63,890 nucleotides of DNA from Tabrizicola thermarum (GCF_003574395.1 NZ_QMJY01000075.1:1-63890); one strand, 5' to 3'. Positions 25,839 to 39,524 are shown, numbered from the stretch's first letter. The notes: generated from the letters alone by a model not told the origin. Translations and numbers: made by a program.

Positions 25839-26597
25839 TCAGGTGAACTGCTCTCCGATCAGCCGTTCCTCCAGCCCGTGCCCGGGATCGAACAGCAGCC
25901 GGTGCCGCACCGCAGGCTCGGACCGGACCTCGACCGCAATCACGTCGCACACCGAAGACCGGCTGTCCGCATCCGCCATCACCGGCCGTTTGTCCGCCTC
26001 GATCACCTCGATGCGCACCACCGCGCTTGAGGGCAGCAAGGCCCCCCGCCACCGCCGCGGCCGGAAGGCCGACATCGCGGTCAGCGCCAGCACATCGGAC
26101 CCGATCGGCAGGATCGGCCCATGCGCCGAATAGTTGTAGGCGGTCGACCCCGCAGGAGTCGCCACCAGCGCCCCGTCGCAGACCAGCTCCTCCATCCGCA
26201 CCCGGCCGTCGATGGACACCCGCAGCTTCGCCGCCTGTGGCCCCTGCCGCAACAGGGACACCTCGTTGATCGCCAGCGCCTCCGTCACGCGGCCGCGCGC
26301 ATTCTCGGCCCGCATCGCCAGCGGATGGATCACCGTTTCCTCCGCCGCCGCCAACCGCTCGGGCAGGTCGTCCACCGCATAGGCGTTCATCAGGAACCCG
26401 ATCGTCCCGCAGTTCATCCCGTAGACCGGCAGCCGCTGCCCATGCGCCGCGTGCAGCGTCTGCAACATGAACCCGTCGCCCCCCAGCGCCACGATCACCT
26501 CGGCCACCCGGCCATCCGCCTGACCATAGCGCGCCGTCAGCGCCGCCAGCGCCGCCACCGCTGCCGGGGCCTTCGATGCCGTGAACCTGATCCGCAC
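25839..26597 (-). CDS. nadK: NAD kinase
   Basis: 252 aa from a GTG at 26597, with GGAGG 6 bases upstream. Makes NADP from NAD and ATP (or polyphosphate). The GGDG motif is in [16 protein letters not shown], followed by [14 protein letters not shown], the NE motif region ([13 protein letters not shown]) and the conserved [22 protein letters not shown]. The length is normal for alphaproteobacterial enzymes. It is convergent with the response regulator gene and divergent from glyA. Confidence 0.95.
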   Translation of the reverse strand: MRIRFTASKAPAAVAALAALTARYGQADGRVAEVIVALGGDGFMLQTLHAAHGQRLPVYGMNCGTIGFLMNAYAVDDLPERLAAAEETVIHPLAMRAENARGRVTEALAINEVSLLRQGPQAAKLRVSIDGRVRMEELVCDGALVATPAGSTAYNYSAHGPILPIGSDVLALTAMSAFRPRRWRGALLPSSAVVRIEVIEADKRPVMADADSRSSVCDVIAVEVRSEPAVRHRLLFDPGHGLEERLIGEQFT

Positions 26598-26805
26598 GCC
26601 TGACCTCCACCCGCCTGCGCCGCAGTCTTGCCCCCCGCGTCCCGGAACTCAAGCCGATACTCAACCCCGCTTCCGATGGCCACGCCCGGTTTCCCCGCGC
26701 AAGAATATTTCGCCTCCACCCCCGGACATGTCGCTTTCCTGCCTTTCCCGCCTGCGGCCGATGCTCTAAATAGCCCGGCACAGTCACCCCGAAAGGATCA
26801 GGACG

Positions 26806-28101
26806 ATGAACGCTTCCCACCGCGATACCGGCTTTTTCACCGAGCCCCTGTCCTCCCGCGACCCCGAGCTTTTCGGCGCGGTGACGCAGGAACTTGGCCG
26901 CCAGCGGCACGAGATCGAGCTGATCGCCTCGGAAAACATCGTCTCCCGCGCCGTGATGGAGGCGCAGGGCTCGGTGATGACCAACAAATATGCCGAAGGC
27001 TACCCCGGCAAGCGCTACTACGGCGGCTGCCAATACGTCGACATCGCCGAGAACCTGGCCATCGACCGCGCCTGCAAGCTCTTCGGCTGTTCCTTCGCCA
27101 ACGTTCAGCCGAACTCGGGCTCCCAGGCCAACCAGGGCGTGTTCCAGGCGCTTCTGAAGCCCGGCGACACCATCCTTGGCATGTCGCTGGACGCGGGCGG
27201 CCATCTGACCCACGGCGCCGCGCCGAACCAGTCCGGCAAGTGGTTCCATGCCGTGCAGTATGGCGTCCGCAAGCAGGATCTGACGCTGAACTACGATCAG
27301 GTCCAGGAACTGGCCACGGAACACAGGCCCAAGCTCATCATCGCCGGTGGCTCGGCCATTCCGCGCATCATCGACTTCGCCCGCATGCGCGAGATCGCGG
27401 ATTCGGTCGGCGCCTACCTCCTGGTGGACATGGCGCATTTCGCGGGCCTCGTGGCCGCGGGCCTCTACCCCAGCCCCTTCCCGCATGCCCATGTCGCCAC
27501 CACCACCACGCACAAGACCCTGCGCGGCCCCCGTGGCGGCATGATCCTGACCAATGACGAAGACATCGCCAGGAAGGTCAATTCCGCGATCTTCCCCGGC
27601 ATCCAGGGCGGCCCCCTGATGCATGTCATCGCGGCGAAAGCCGTGGCCTTCGGCGAGGCGCTGCGGCCCGAGTTCAGGATCTACCAGCAGCAGGTGGTGA
27701 AAAACGCCCAGGCGCTGGCGGACGAGCTGATGAAGGGTGGCCTCGACATCGTCACCGGCGGCACCGACACCCACCTGATGCTCGTGGACCTGCGCCCCAA
27801 GGGCGTGAAGGGCAACGCGACGGAAAAGGCGCTCGGCCGAGCCCACATCACCTGCAACAAGAACGGCATCCCCTTCGACACCGAAAAGCCGACGATCACC
27901 TCCGGCGTCCGCCTCGGCACCCCCGCAGGCACCACGCGCGGCTTCGGTGAACCCGAGTTCCGCCAGATCGCCCGCTGGATCATCGAAGTGGTGGACGGGC
28001 TGGCCGCCAATGGCGAGGACGGCAACGGCGCGGTCGAGGCAAAGGTGAAGGCCGAAGTCGAAGCCCTCTGCCAGCGTTTCCCGATCTACCCGGGGCTTTG
28101 A
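26806..28101 (+). CDS. glyA: Serine hydroxymethyltransferase
   Basis: 431 aa, AAGGATCAGG upstream of the ATG. PLP enzyme converting serine and tetrahydrofolate to glycine and methylene-THF. Motifs: [36 protein letters not shown], and the PLP-lysine segment [18 protein letters not shown]. The full length is present. It feeds one-carbon units together with the riboswitch-controlled glycine cleavage operon elsewhere in the window. Two hairpins follow the stop. Confidence 0.98.
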   Translation: MNASHRDTGFFTEPLSSRDPELFGAVTQELGRQRHEIELIASENIVSRAVMEAQGSVMTNKYAEGYPGKRYYGGCQYVDIAENLAIDRACKLFGCSFANVQPNSGSQANQGVFQALLKPGDTILGMSLDAGGHLTHGAAPNQSGKWFHAVQYGVRKQDLTLNYDQVQELATEHRPKLIIAGGSAIPRIIDFARMREIADSVGAYLLVDMAHFAGLVAAGLYPSPFPHAHVATTTTHKTLRGPRGGMILTNDEDIARKVNSAIFPGIQGGPLMHVIAAKAVAFGEALRPEFRIYQQQVVKNAQALADELMKGGLDIVTGGTDTHLMLVDLRPKGVKGNATEKALGRAHITCNKNGIPFDTEKPTITSGVRLGTPAGTTRGFGEPEFRQIARWIIEVVDGLAANGEDGNGAVEAKVKAEVEALCQRFPIYPGL

Positions 28102-28110
28102 ACGCGGTAG

Positions 28111-28183
28111 GGTGCGCTCCTGCGCACCTTCACGTGCATTTCCTGGGCTGATCGTGGGGTGGGCAATCTGCCCACCGCCTTTT
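28111..28183 (+). terminator. Two hairpins ending the glyA transcript
   Basis: GGTGCGC/GCGCACC with a 4-nt loop (28111-28128), then GGTGGGC/GCCCACC with a 5-nt loop (28158-28176) followed by GCCTTTT. The second is a plausible intrinsic terminator between glyA and the convergent downstream gene. Confidence 0.7.
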
Positions 28184-29034
28184 CAAGATGAACGGTCTCG
28201 CAGGCGGTAGCTGCGCCGACGCATACCGTCCATTTCCACACGGCAAAGGTCAAACTCCCCGGATTCATGCAAGACTTGGGCAAGGGTCGTACACCCGTAT
28301 TTCTCCGGCGTCTGATGCGGATAACGCTCCGCAATCCATCTCGCCGCCATCGCAACTTCCGTCCATCCATTTACGGCCAGTGTCTTCGATGCCTCACGAA
28401 GCGCCGCCACGATACCGGCACTTGGCCAGAACACTGAGCCGTCAGGGTTGATGCCGTTTACAACCGCATCGTGGAACGCCTCCGACCGCGCGCGCTGTCT
28501 CGCCGCATCCATGACACTTTCAATATCTGCCGCCCACTCGCGAAGCCGCGCGAGATGATCGCCGATCCGGTCGCAAGAAGCGGTCAGATCTTGCTGCGCG
28601 GCCCGGCATCCTTCCAAAGTCCAAAGATCATGCCTTTCCATGAAATGATGGATGAGATCGTTCCGCACCCGCACCAAGTCACGCAACTCCGCTTCCGTGG
28701 TCGCCAAGCCCTTTTCCCCGACGCCCAGCCGCACTCTCAATCGAAAGCTGGGTGGGTCGCCTGCACGATCCTCATCGTCGTCTTCCAGCGTGGCAGGCTC
28801 TCCACCCACAAGAACCGAGCCAACGAATGTCCTGACCAGCATTCCCAGGGTCTGCTGTGAAGTGTCGACACCACGGTCGACACCAGCTGCCTCAAGGCCC
28901 TGCATCGCGCCCCTCATATCGCTGTGGGCAAGAATGGATTTCAACTGCCGCTCGTACTGCTGCAGGCGCAGGACGCACCGTCCCATCAGCCGGCTCACCT
29001 CCTGCTGCTGCGCGGCCAGATCGCCCTCAACCAT
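28183..29034 (-). CDS. HEPN-like domain plus C-terminal OST-HTH/LOTUS domain protein, probable RNA-acting protein
   Basis: 283 aa from ATG 29034 (GGAGAGG upstream); the open frame continues to 29331 without conserved character. Residues 10-175 are helical; R124-NDLI-H129 in LVRVRNDLIHHFMERHD fits the Rx4-6H motif of HEPN ribonucleases. Residues about 206-280 look like an OST-HTH (LOTUS) domain: AALREASKTLAVNGWTEVA then PEKYGCTTLAQVLHESGEFDL and RRRSYRLRD, a fold known to bind RNA. The combination suggests RNA recognition and cleavage or binding, possibly in defence or RNA control. Domain calls are by eye. No antitoxin-like partner overlaps it. Confidence 0.65.
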   Translation of the reverse strand: MVEGDLAAQQQEVSRLMGRCVLRLQQYERQLKSILAHSDMRGAMQGLEAAGVDRGVDTSQQTLGMLVRTFVGSVLVGGEPATLEDDDEDRAGDPPSFRLRVRLGVGEKGLATTEAELRDLVRVRNDLIHHFMERHDLWTLEGCRAAQQDLTASCDRIGDHLARLREWAADIESVMDAARQRARSEAFHDAVVNGINPDGSVFWPSAGIVAALREASKTLAVNGWTEVAMAARWIAERYPHQTPEKYGCTTLAQVLHESGEFDLCRVEMDGMRRRSYRLRDRSS

Positions 29035-29173
29035 GAAGCCTCTCCATTTCGTCCCACGTACACCAGCATGATCCCGCCCGGGTCGGCAATCTCGGAATTG
29101 CCCCCTCAGCAATCCCCCACCTTGACGCAGAGTCCTGTGCCCGGTCACATCCCCCGAAACGCCAAGGACCCGC

Positions 29174-30046
29174 ATGACGACGCCTGACACCCGCTCGCTC
29201 GAACACCGCATGGGCGACTGGGTCCGCGCCCGCCTGCCCTTCGCCGCCGCAGAATTCGCCCTTTTCGTCCTGAAACAGGGCTGGGCCTGCCTCTTCGGTG
29301 GCCTTCTCCTTGCCGCGATCATCGCCACCAAGCTGATCTGGCAGCCCGACTGGCCGGTCCACCGCTATGACGCGCTCTTCCTCTTCGCCATCGCCACGCA
29401 GGTCGTCTTCCTGTGGACCAAACTCGAAACCTGGGAGGAAGCCCGCGTCATCCTCCTCTTCCACCTCACCGGCACGGCGATGGAATGGTTCAAGGTCCAT
29501 GCCGGGTCCTGGGCCTACCCCGAGCCGGGGATCTTCAAGCTGATCGGCGTGCCACTGTTCTCGGGCTTCATGTATGCCGCCGTCGGCAGCTACATGGCGC
29601 GCGTGATCCGGGTCTTCGACATGCGCTTCGCCCCTTACCCCAGCTTTCCGCTAACCGTGCTTCTGGCCGTGGGCATCTACGTCAACTTCTTCGCCCACCA
29701 CTTCCTGCCCGACGTCCGCATCGCGCTTTTCGTGGCAACCGTGGCCGTCTACGGACGCACCCGCATCTGGTTCCGCATCCACGACCGGCACTGGTGGATG
29801 CCGCTTCCCGTCGCGGCGCTCCTCTCCTCCGTCGCGCTCTGGGTGGCCGAGAATGTGGGCACCGCCACCGGCACCTGGATCTACTCCGGCCAGATCAGAG
29901 GAGAGATGGTCAGCCTCGCCAAGCTCGGATCCTGGTATCTGCTTCTGTATGTGGCCTTCGTGACCGTGACGCTCGTCACCCGCCGCGCGCTGTCCACCCG
30001 ATCGCTTGACGCCGAGGCTGGCGGCACCATGGTTGCCAGACGGTGA
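29174..30046 (+). CDS. DUF817 family integral membrane protein
   Basis: 290 aa. Seven or eight hydrophobic helices (for example ACLFGGLLLAAIIATKLIW, YDALFLFAIATQVVFLW, FPLTVLLAVGIYVNFFAHHF, WYLLLYVAFVTVTLVTRR). The conserved polar stretch AMEWFKVHAGSWAYPEPGIFKL together with GVPLFSGFMYAAVGSYMAR is characteristic of the DUF817 (YoaT-like) family, whose function is unknown. Acidic and histidine residues in the helices suggest metal or proton chemistry, but this is speculation. It is divergent from the HEPN/LOTUS gene. Confidence 0.85.
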   Translation: MTTPDTRSLEHRMGDWVRARLPFAAAEFALFVLKQGWACLFGGLLLAAIIATKLIWQPDWPVHRYDALFLFAIATQVVFLWTKLETWEEARVILLFHLTGTAMEWFKVHAGSWAYPEPGIFKLIGVPLFSGFMYAAVGSYMARVIRVFDMRFAPYPSFPLTVLLAVGIYVNFFAHHFLPDVRIALFVATVAVYGRTRIWFRIHDRHWWMPLPVAALLSSVALWVAENVGTATGTWIYSGQIRGEMVSLAKLGSWYLLLYVAFVTVTLVTRRALSTRSLDAEAGGTMVARR

Positions 30047-30104
30047 ACGCCCGCAGCCAAGCCCTTGTTTTCATAAGGACCAAAAGTCGCACCGCGCGCG
30101 GCGG

Positions 30105-30476
30105 TCAGAAATACCCACGCCAGGCCAGCAACGCCGCGATGGCAATCACCAGGGCAAGGACGCCAAAGCCGACCGACCCGACGATCCCGGCGAAATAGCC
30201 CCGCTTGCGGTCTACCGGGTCGATGGCGATCAGATGTTTCAGGCAGATATCATAGGCTTCGGTCACCTCGCCCATGTCGATCTGGCCCAGCAGCTTCGGA
30301 TTCTGCGCCTTCTGCGCCGCAGAAGCCAAAAGCCTGCCCGCATCCCGCACCTTGCGCGGCAGCGTGCGCCCGGCCCGCTTCAGCTTGGCGGCCAGTCCCT
30401 TGCCGCCCAGAGAAAGCCGTTCCTCCAGAAGCTGAGCCACCCGATCCGCCATCTGCTGGATCGTCACCGCACTCAT
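30105..30476 (-). CDS. Small hypothetical protein with one C-terminal membrane helix
   Basis: 123 aa from ATG 30476, preceded by GGAGGGTGGC. Residues 1-95 are helical and basic (TIQQMADRVAQLLEERLSLGG...LKRAGRTLPRKVRDAGRLLASAAQKAQNPKLLGQIDMGEV). The tail is one TM helix (FAGIVGSVGFGVLALVIAIAALLAWRGYF), making it a tail-anchored cytoplasmic protein. No family recognised. It is convergent with the DUF817 gene and divergent from the esterase. Confidence 0.7.
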   Translation of the reverse strand: MSAVTIQQMADRVAQLLEERLSLGGKGLAAKLKRAGRTLPRKVRDAGRLLASAAQKAQNPKLLGQIDMGEVTEAYDICLKHLIAIDPVDRKRGYFAGIVGSVGFGVLALVIAIAALLAWRGYF

Positions 30477-30586
30477 GTTGCCACCCTCCGACACCCGGCC
30501 CCAAACCTATTAGCGATTGCAGGCATGTTCAACTGCACGCGCTTGACGGGGTTGGCCTGAAACGCTCGGTTTCGCTAAGAAAACCC

Positions 30587-31360
30587 ATGCTTTCCACGAT
30601 CCGCCACCCTGCCGCAGCCGCCGCCGACAGGCCGCCCCTTGTCATCGCCCACGGCCTTTACGGCTCGGGCCGGAACTGGGGCGTGATCGCGCGCCGTCTG
30701 GCCGACCGCCGCGATGTGGTGGCCGTGGACATGCGCAACCACGGCGACAGCCCCCGGTTCCCGACGCAGGGCTACCCCGACATGGCCGCCGATCTTGCCG
30801 AGGTGATCGAAAGCCTCGGGCCGCAGCCGGTGGACCTTCTCGGTCACTCGATGGGCGGCAAGGCGGCGATGCAGCTGGCGCTGACCCGGCCCGACCTGAT
30901 CCGCCGCCTCGTCGTGGCCGACATCGCCCCGGTGCCCTACAATCACGACCAGACCCGCAACGCCCAGGCCATGGCCGCGCTTGACCTGTCGCAGATCACC
31001 AGCCGGGCCGAGGCAGACGCGGCTCTTGCCCGGCACATCGAGGACCCGGCGCTCCGCGCCTTCTTCCTGCAATCGCTGGACCTGCGCCAGAAGCCGCCGC
31101 GCTGGAAGCTGAACCTCGCCGTTCTGGAATCCGAGATGCCGAAGATCGTCGGCTGGCCGGGGACGCAAGGTCGCTTCGACCACCCCACCCTGTTCCTGAC
31201 CGGCGCCGAAAGCCCCTATGTCCGCCCCGAACACCGCGAGACCATCAAGGCGCTGTTCCCCAAGGCACGCTTCGCCAGGATCCCCGAGGCCGGGCACTGG
31301 CTCCACGCCGAGAAACCGCGCGAGTTCGAAGAGACTGTCCGGGTCTTTCTCGACGCCTAA
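30587..31360 (+). CDS. Alpha/beta hydrolase (YbfF-like esterase)
   Basis: 257 aa. Oxyanion region IAHGLYGSGRNWGVIARRL, conserved VDMRNHGDSPRF, nucleophile elbow GHSMGGKAAMQLAL (Ser), and catalytic His in EAGHWLHAEKP. The closest pattern is YbfF-type esterases acting on acyl esters or short acyl-CoA thioesters; the natural substrate is unknown. Its stop overlaps by 4 bp the stop of the next, convergent small gene. Confidence 0.9.
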   Translation: MLSTIRHPAAAAADRPPLVIAHGLYGSGRNWGVIARRLADRRDVVAVDMRNHGDSPRFPTQGYPDMAADLAEVIESLGPQPVDLLGHSMGGKAAMQLALTRPDLIRRLVVADIAPVPYNHDQTRNAQAMAALDLSQITSRAEADAALARHIEDPALRAFFLQSLDLRQKPPRWKLNLAVLESEMPKIVGWPGTQGRFDHPTLFLTGAESPYVRPEHRETIKALFPKARFARIPEAGHWLHAEKPREFEETVRVFLDA

Positions 31361-31530
31361 TCGATCTGCCGCGCCACGGCCCAGGACACGGGCAGGGCCA
31401 GGACCGCCCCCGTAGCTGCCGCGATCACGATGGGCCAAAGCGTGCCATAGCCCATGGTCAGCACCACGACCACGCCGGTCCCGGCCATGGCGGTCGCGAT
31501 CACGGAATAAAGAAGCATCATCAGGCGCAT
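31357..31530 (-). CDS. Tiny two-helix membrane protein (often mislabelled 'CTP synthetase')
   Basis: 57 aa from ATG 31530 behind GATGGGGGTAG. MRLMMLLYSVIATAMAGTGV and LWPIVIAAATGAVLALPVSW are two membrane helices joined by a short turn; the end is AVARQID. From general knowledge, Rhodobacteraceae genomes carry this short protein under the name 'CTP synthetase', although it has no part of PyrG. The real function is unknown. Confidence 0.75.
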   Translation of the reverse strand: MRLMMLLYSVIATAMAGTGVVVVLTMGYGTLWPIVIAAATGAVLALPVSWAVARQID

Positions 31531-31608
31531 CGGACTACCCCCATCTCTACCTGCGCCAAGTGTCACAGAATTTGGTCCGGTGTGCCTTGATCGGCATCAA
31601 GCCTGCGC

Positions 31609-32732
31609 TCAGGCTTGCCGCAGGATGTCCAGAAGCGCCTCCTGCGGAAGGCCGACGGGGTTGCCCTTCATCGAGGACGCATCCCTTGCCGCCGTGACGA
31701 TCGCGACATGCTCCTCTTCGCGCACGCCCAGCGCGGCGAGGCCCGGCAGTCCCTCGGCCCGGGCCCAGGCCTGCAAGGCCAAGGGGGCCTCGACAAGGGA
31801 CGAGCCCAGAGCCTCGGCAAGAACCGCACAGACCGCGTCCAGCCGCGCCCTGGCTTCCCCCGTAGCGGCCTTTCGGTTCGCGTCCAGCACCGGCCCCAGA
31901 AGCGTGCCGCAGATTGCGCCATGCGGGGCCCCGGTCATGCCGCCGATCACACCGGCAAGTCCATGCACCGCCCCGAGACCCGCATTGGCCAGCGCAAGCC
32001 CGCCGCACAGGCTGACCCAGGCCATGCGGTCGCGGGCCTCGGCCTCATCGCCCTGCATCAGCCGCATCAGCGCAGACAGGCCAAGCGGGATCGCCGGAAG
32101 GCTCAGCGCATCGCTATAGGGTGTCGCCTTGCAGGAGACGAAGGGCTCGATCACTTGCGTCACCGCATCCAGACCCGAGGCCAGCGTCACGGCTTTCGGG
32201 CAGCCATCGGTCAGGCCCGGATCGACGATGGCCAGCCGGGCGACCATCCTGTCGTCCCGCAAACTGACCTTGCGACCGATGTCGGGCAGGCCGATGACCG
32301 CGTTCTTCGTCACCTCCGCCCCGGTCCCCGCCGTGGTCGGGATCGCGATGAAGGGCAAGGGGGCGGCCTTCAGCGGCAGGCCCTTGCCCACCACTTCCAG
32401 ATGGTCCATCGGCCCATCCGGCGCCGGGATCAGCGCCGCAAGCGCCTTGCCCAGGTCCAGAACCGCGCCGCCGCCAAGGCTGACCACCCAGTCCGGGCGG
32501 TGCCCGCGCGCGGCGGCGAGTGCTGCCTCCAGGGCGGACAGGGTCGGCTCGCCCGCGCAAGGCAGCGCCAGCACCTCCGCGCCCAGCCTCTCCAGCAGCC
32601 AGGCGGCCCGGGCGGGGTCGGCGCCGTGGACGACCAGCCCGCGCGGCCCGAAGGTGCGGATCAGCGCAGGCGCTTGCGTGGCCTCGCCCCTGCCGAACAG
32701 GATGCGCCCCGGCTGGGTGATGCCGAACGGCG

Positions 32733-32736
<4 letters not shown>
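31609..32736 (-). CDS. Iron-containing alcohol dehydrogenase family protein
   Basis: 375 aa from ATG 32736, overlapping the glpK stop (ATGA). Family features: NAD-binding [35 protein letters not shown], then the metal region. D190 is present but the usual metal-ligand His four residues later is Gln ([12 protein letters not shown]). Later HGLAGVIGG and GAPHGAICG keep histidines. It may oxidise or reduce a small alcohol or aldehyde connected with glycerol breakdown, since it is the last gene of the glycerol run. Activity could depend on a different metal set; the substrate is unknown. Confidence 0.88.
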
Positions 32737-34217
<1,481 letters not shown>

Positions 34218-34238
34218 TGGGTCGGGCCTGTTGATCGG

Positions 34239-34254
34239 GCGCCGCGCGCGGCGC
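34239..34254. repeat. 16-bp palindrome, second copy
   Basis: GCGCCGCG/CGCGGCGC, identical to 131-146. Here it lies upstream of glpK, 22 bases from its start, inside the glp operon. Confidence 0.55.
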
Positions 34255-34342
34255 GAAATCTGGCTGAGCGATTTCAAGGGGTTGGCTGTGGGCATTCAGG
34301 AAATATTAACGGTTGGTCGGTGCCGGACGCCAGCCACCGGGC

Positions 34343-34387
34343 GCAAGACTTTTCGAAAAGTCTTGCAAATTCCTTCGAAGGAATTTG
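34343..34387. repeat. Paired TTCGAA palindromes, locus A (glpV-glpK)
   Basis: Two abutting perfect palindromes: 34343-34366 (24 bp, half GCAAGACTTTTC) and 34366-34387 (22 bp, half CAAATTCCTTC), both centred on TTCGAA and sharing one base. They lie in the 212-base gap between glpV and glpK. Confidence 0.85.
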
Positions 34388-34429
34388 GGTCCGGGCGGCA
34401 CCGTTCGGCACCGCCCGCACCGTTGTCGC

Positions 34430-36151
34430 TTACTGCCAGGACTTGATCAGCTCGTCGTAGCTGATGGTCTCGGGCGTCGGATCCTCGTTCTCCAGCTTGG
34501 CGACCGGGGCACCCGGCGCGTCAAGCCAGACCTGCGGGTCCTGCGGCTCGTTCAGCTTCGGGCCGATGTCGCCCTGCACGCCCGAACGCTCCAGACGCTC
34601 CATCACCTTTTCCTGCTCGGCGCAGAGCGCATCCAGCGCTTCCTGCGGGGTCTTGGCCCCCGACATGGCGTCGCCGATGTTCTGCCACCACAGCTGCGCC
34701 AGCTTCGGATAGTCAGGCACGTTGGTCCCCGTCGGCGACCACCGCACGCGGTCGGGCGAGCGGTAGAACTCGATCAGGCCGCCCAGTTTCGGCGCGCGGT
34801 CGGTGAAGGACTGATGCTGGATCGTCGATTCACGGATGAAGGTCAGGCCGACGTGGCTCTTCTTCACGTCCACGGTCTTCGAGGTGACGAACTGGGCATA
34901 GAGCCAGGCCGCCTGCGCCCGGTCCACCGGGGTGGATTTCAGCAGGGTCCAAGAACCGGCGTCCTGGTAGCCGACCTTCATGCCCTCCTGCCAGTAGGCG
35001 CCATGCGGGCTGGGCGCCATGCGCCACTTGGGCGTGCCGTCCTCGTTCATCACCGGCAGGCCTTCCTTGACCATGTCGGCGGTGAAGGCGGTGTACCAGA
35101 ACATCTGCTGGGCGATCGACCCTTGCGCCGGGACCGGACCGGCCTCGCCGAAGGTCATGCCCTGGGCTTCGGGGGGCGAGTATTTCTGCAGCCACTCGAT
35201 CGCCTTGGTCACGGCATAGACCGCCGCTGCGTCGTTGGTCGCCCCGCCGCGCGAGGTGCAGGAGCCGACGGGACGCGAGTTTTCATCCACGCGGATGCCC
35301 CATTCGTCGACCGGCAGGCCGTTCGGTTCGCCCACGTCGCCCATGCCGGCCATCGACATCCAGGCGTCGGTGTAGCGCCAGCCGAGAGACGGGTCCTTCT
35401 TGCCGTAGTCCATGTTGCCATAGACGCCGGTCGCCGGACCGCCGATGTAGGACATGTCGCGGCCGGTGAAGAATTCGGCGATGTCCTCGTAGGCCGACCA
35501 GTTGACCGGCACGCCGAGGTCATAGCCATACTTGGCCTTGAAGTCCTCCATCGTCTTGGGGTCGGTGAACCAGTCGTAGCGGAACCAGTAGAGGTTGGCG
35601 AACTGCTGGTCGGGCAGCTGGTAGACCTTGCCATCCGGGCCGGTGGTGAACTTCAGCCCGATGAAGTCGTTCAGGTCGAGGTTCGGGTTCGTCACCGCAG
35701 CGCCTTCGCCCGCCATCCAGTCGGTCAGGTTGCGCGCCAGCTGATAGCGCCAGTGCGTGCCGATCAGGTCGGAGTCGTTGATGTAGGCGTCATAGATGTT
35801 CTCGCCCGACTGCATCTGCGTCTGGAGCTTTTCCACCACGTCGCCTTCGCCGATCAGGTCATGGGTGACCTTGATGCCCGTAATCGCCGTGAAGGCCGGG
35901 GCCAGCACCTTGGATTCGTACTCGTGCGTGGTGATGGTTTCCGAGACGACCTTGATCTCCATGCCCGCATAGGGCTTGGCCGCGTCGATGAACCACTGCA
36001 TTTCCGCTTCCTGTTCGGCGCGGGACAGGGTCGAAAGATCGCCGATTTCGGCATCGAGGAAGGCTTTCGCCGCCTCCATGTCGGCCCAGGCCGGGCCCTG
36101 CATCGCCATCAGCGCAAGCGCCATGGCGGTTGCGGTGGAACGTAGTCTCAT
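34430..36151 (-). CDS. glpV: Glycerol ABC transporter substrate-binding protein
   Basis: 573 aa, large for a solute-binding protein but normal for GlpV. Sec signal peptide RSTATAMALALMAMQGPAWA. The mature protein begins DMEAAKAFLDAEIGDLSTL and contains AKPYAGMEIKVVSETITTHEY, GDVVEKLQTQMQSGENIYDAYINDSD and PDKVRWSPTG-like stretches (SPDRVRWSPTGTNVPDYPKL) that mark this family. It binds glycerol in the periplasm and delivers it to GlpP/GlpQ. Gene order with glpU, glpQ, glpP, glpT and glpS matches the Rhizobium leguminosarum glpSTPQUV operon. Confidence 0.93.
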   Translation of the reverse strand: MRLRSTATAMALALMAMQGPAWADMEAAKAFLDAEIGDLSTLSRAEQEAEMQWFIDAAKPYAGMEIKVVSETITTHEYESKVLAPAFTAITGIKVTHDLIGEGDVVEKLQTQMQSGENIYDAYINDSDLIGTHWRYQLARNLTDWMAGEGAAVTNPNLDLNDFIGLKFTTGPDGKVYQLPDQQFANLYWFRYDWFTDPKTMEDFKAKYGYDLGVPVNWSAYEDIAEFFTGRDMSYIGGPATGVYGNMDYGKKDPSLGWRYTDAWMSMAGMGDVGEPNGLPVDEWGIRVDENSRPVGSCTSRGGATNDAAAVYAVTKAIEWLQKYSPPEAQGMTFGEAGPVPAQGSIAQQMFWYTAFTADMVKEGLPVMNEDGTPKWRMAPSPHGAYWQEGMKVGYQDAGSWTLLKSTPVDRAQAAWLYAQFVTSKTVDVKKSHVGLTFIRESTIQHQSFTDRAPKLGGLIEFYRSPDRVRWSPTGTNVPDYPKLAQLWWQNIGDAMSGAKTPQEALDALCAEQEKVMERLERSGVQGDIGPKLNEPQDPQVWLDAPGAPVAKLENEDPTPETISYDELIKSWQ

Positions 36152-36232
36152 CGTGATTCCTCCCAGAATTGAGACATTGCCTTTGGTCTTGCCCGGTCCG
36201 GTTGCCCGGTCCGGGGTCGTCAGAACCCGCGC

Positions 36233-36637
36233 CTACACCCAGCGGAACACCGCGAAGGCATAGGCGAGGGAGAGGATCGTCGCGCCCCAGATGGCTTCGG
36301 GGCCTGCGAAGTAGAGCCAGCCGAGGTGGATGAAGGCCGAGCCCAGAAGGGTGATGAAGAGGCGATCGCCGCGCGTGGTCTCGATCCGCAGGATGCCGAC
36401 GCGCGGGGTTTCGGGAAAGCGGATCGCTAGCAGCGTCATGATGATGAGAAGTGCGGCGATGCACCAGAAGAAAAGCGCGACCGGGAAGGTCCAGGCCATC
36501 CAGAAGCCGGGGATGAGCTGCCCGGTCCAGTCCTTGGCGCCATCCTTGACCGGCACGGCGGCATAGAGGGCCGCCAGGATCGCCAGCATGATCGCCGCGA
36601 GGGTCAGGTAGATCGTGGTCCAGCGGGTCTGGGTCAT
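36233..36637 (-). CDS. glpU: DUF2160 small membrane protein of the glycerol transporter
   Basis: 134 aa from ATG 36637. Three hydrophobic helices (IYLTLAAIMLAILAALYAAV, WMAWTFPVALFFWCIAALLIIMTLLAI, LFITLLGSAFIHLGWLYFAG). It belongs to the DUF2160 family found only beside glycerol ABC genes; a role in complex assembly or function is assumed from its constant position and from genetics in Rhizobium. The 136-base gap to glpQ holds two strong hairpins. Confidence 0.9.
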   Translation of the reverse strand: MTQTRWTTIYLTLAAIMLAILAALYAAVPVKDGAKDWTGQLIPGFWMAWTFPVALFFWCIAALLIIMTLLAIRFPETPRVGILRIETTRGDRLFITLLGSAFIHLGWLYFAGPEAIWGATILSLAYAFAVFRWV

Positions 36638-36666
36638 GGCGTCGGTCCCTGTTTGGTAGCAACCCC

Positions 36667-36744
36667 GCCCCGGACCTGATCCGGGGCCTCGTGGTCCCGA
36701 GCGCGGCGCCCGTGGACAGGGAGGTCCCGGGTCGGGCCCGGGAC
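36667..36744. repeat. Two REP-like hairpins between glpU and glpQ
   Basis: GCCCCGGA/TCCGGGGC with a 5-nt loop (36667-36687) and GTCCCGGG/CCCGGGAC with a 5-nt loop (36724-36744). Sequences of this kind (CCCCGGA..TCCGGGG) are dispersed palindromic repeats in many alphaproteobacteria. Inside an operon they could shield upstream mRNA from 3' decay. Confidence 0.65.
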
Positions 36745-36773
36745 GGGGTTTGTCTGTGGCAGGCGGTCGGTCA

Positions 36774-38449
<1,676 letters not shown>

Positions 38450-38452
38450 GGC

Positions 38453-39523
<1,071 letters not shown>

Positions 39524-39524
39524 C

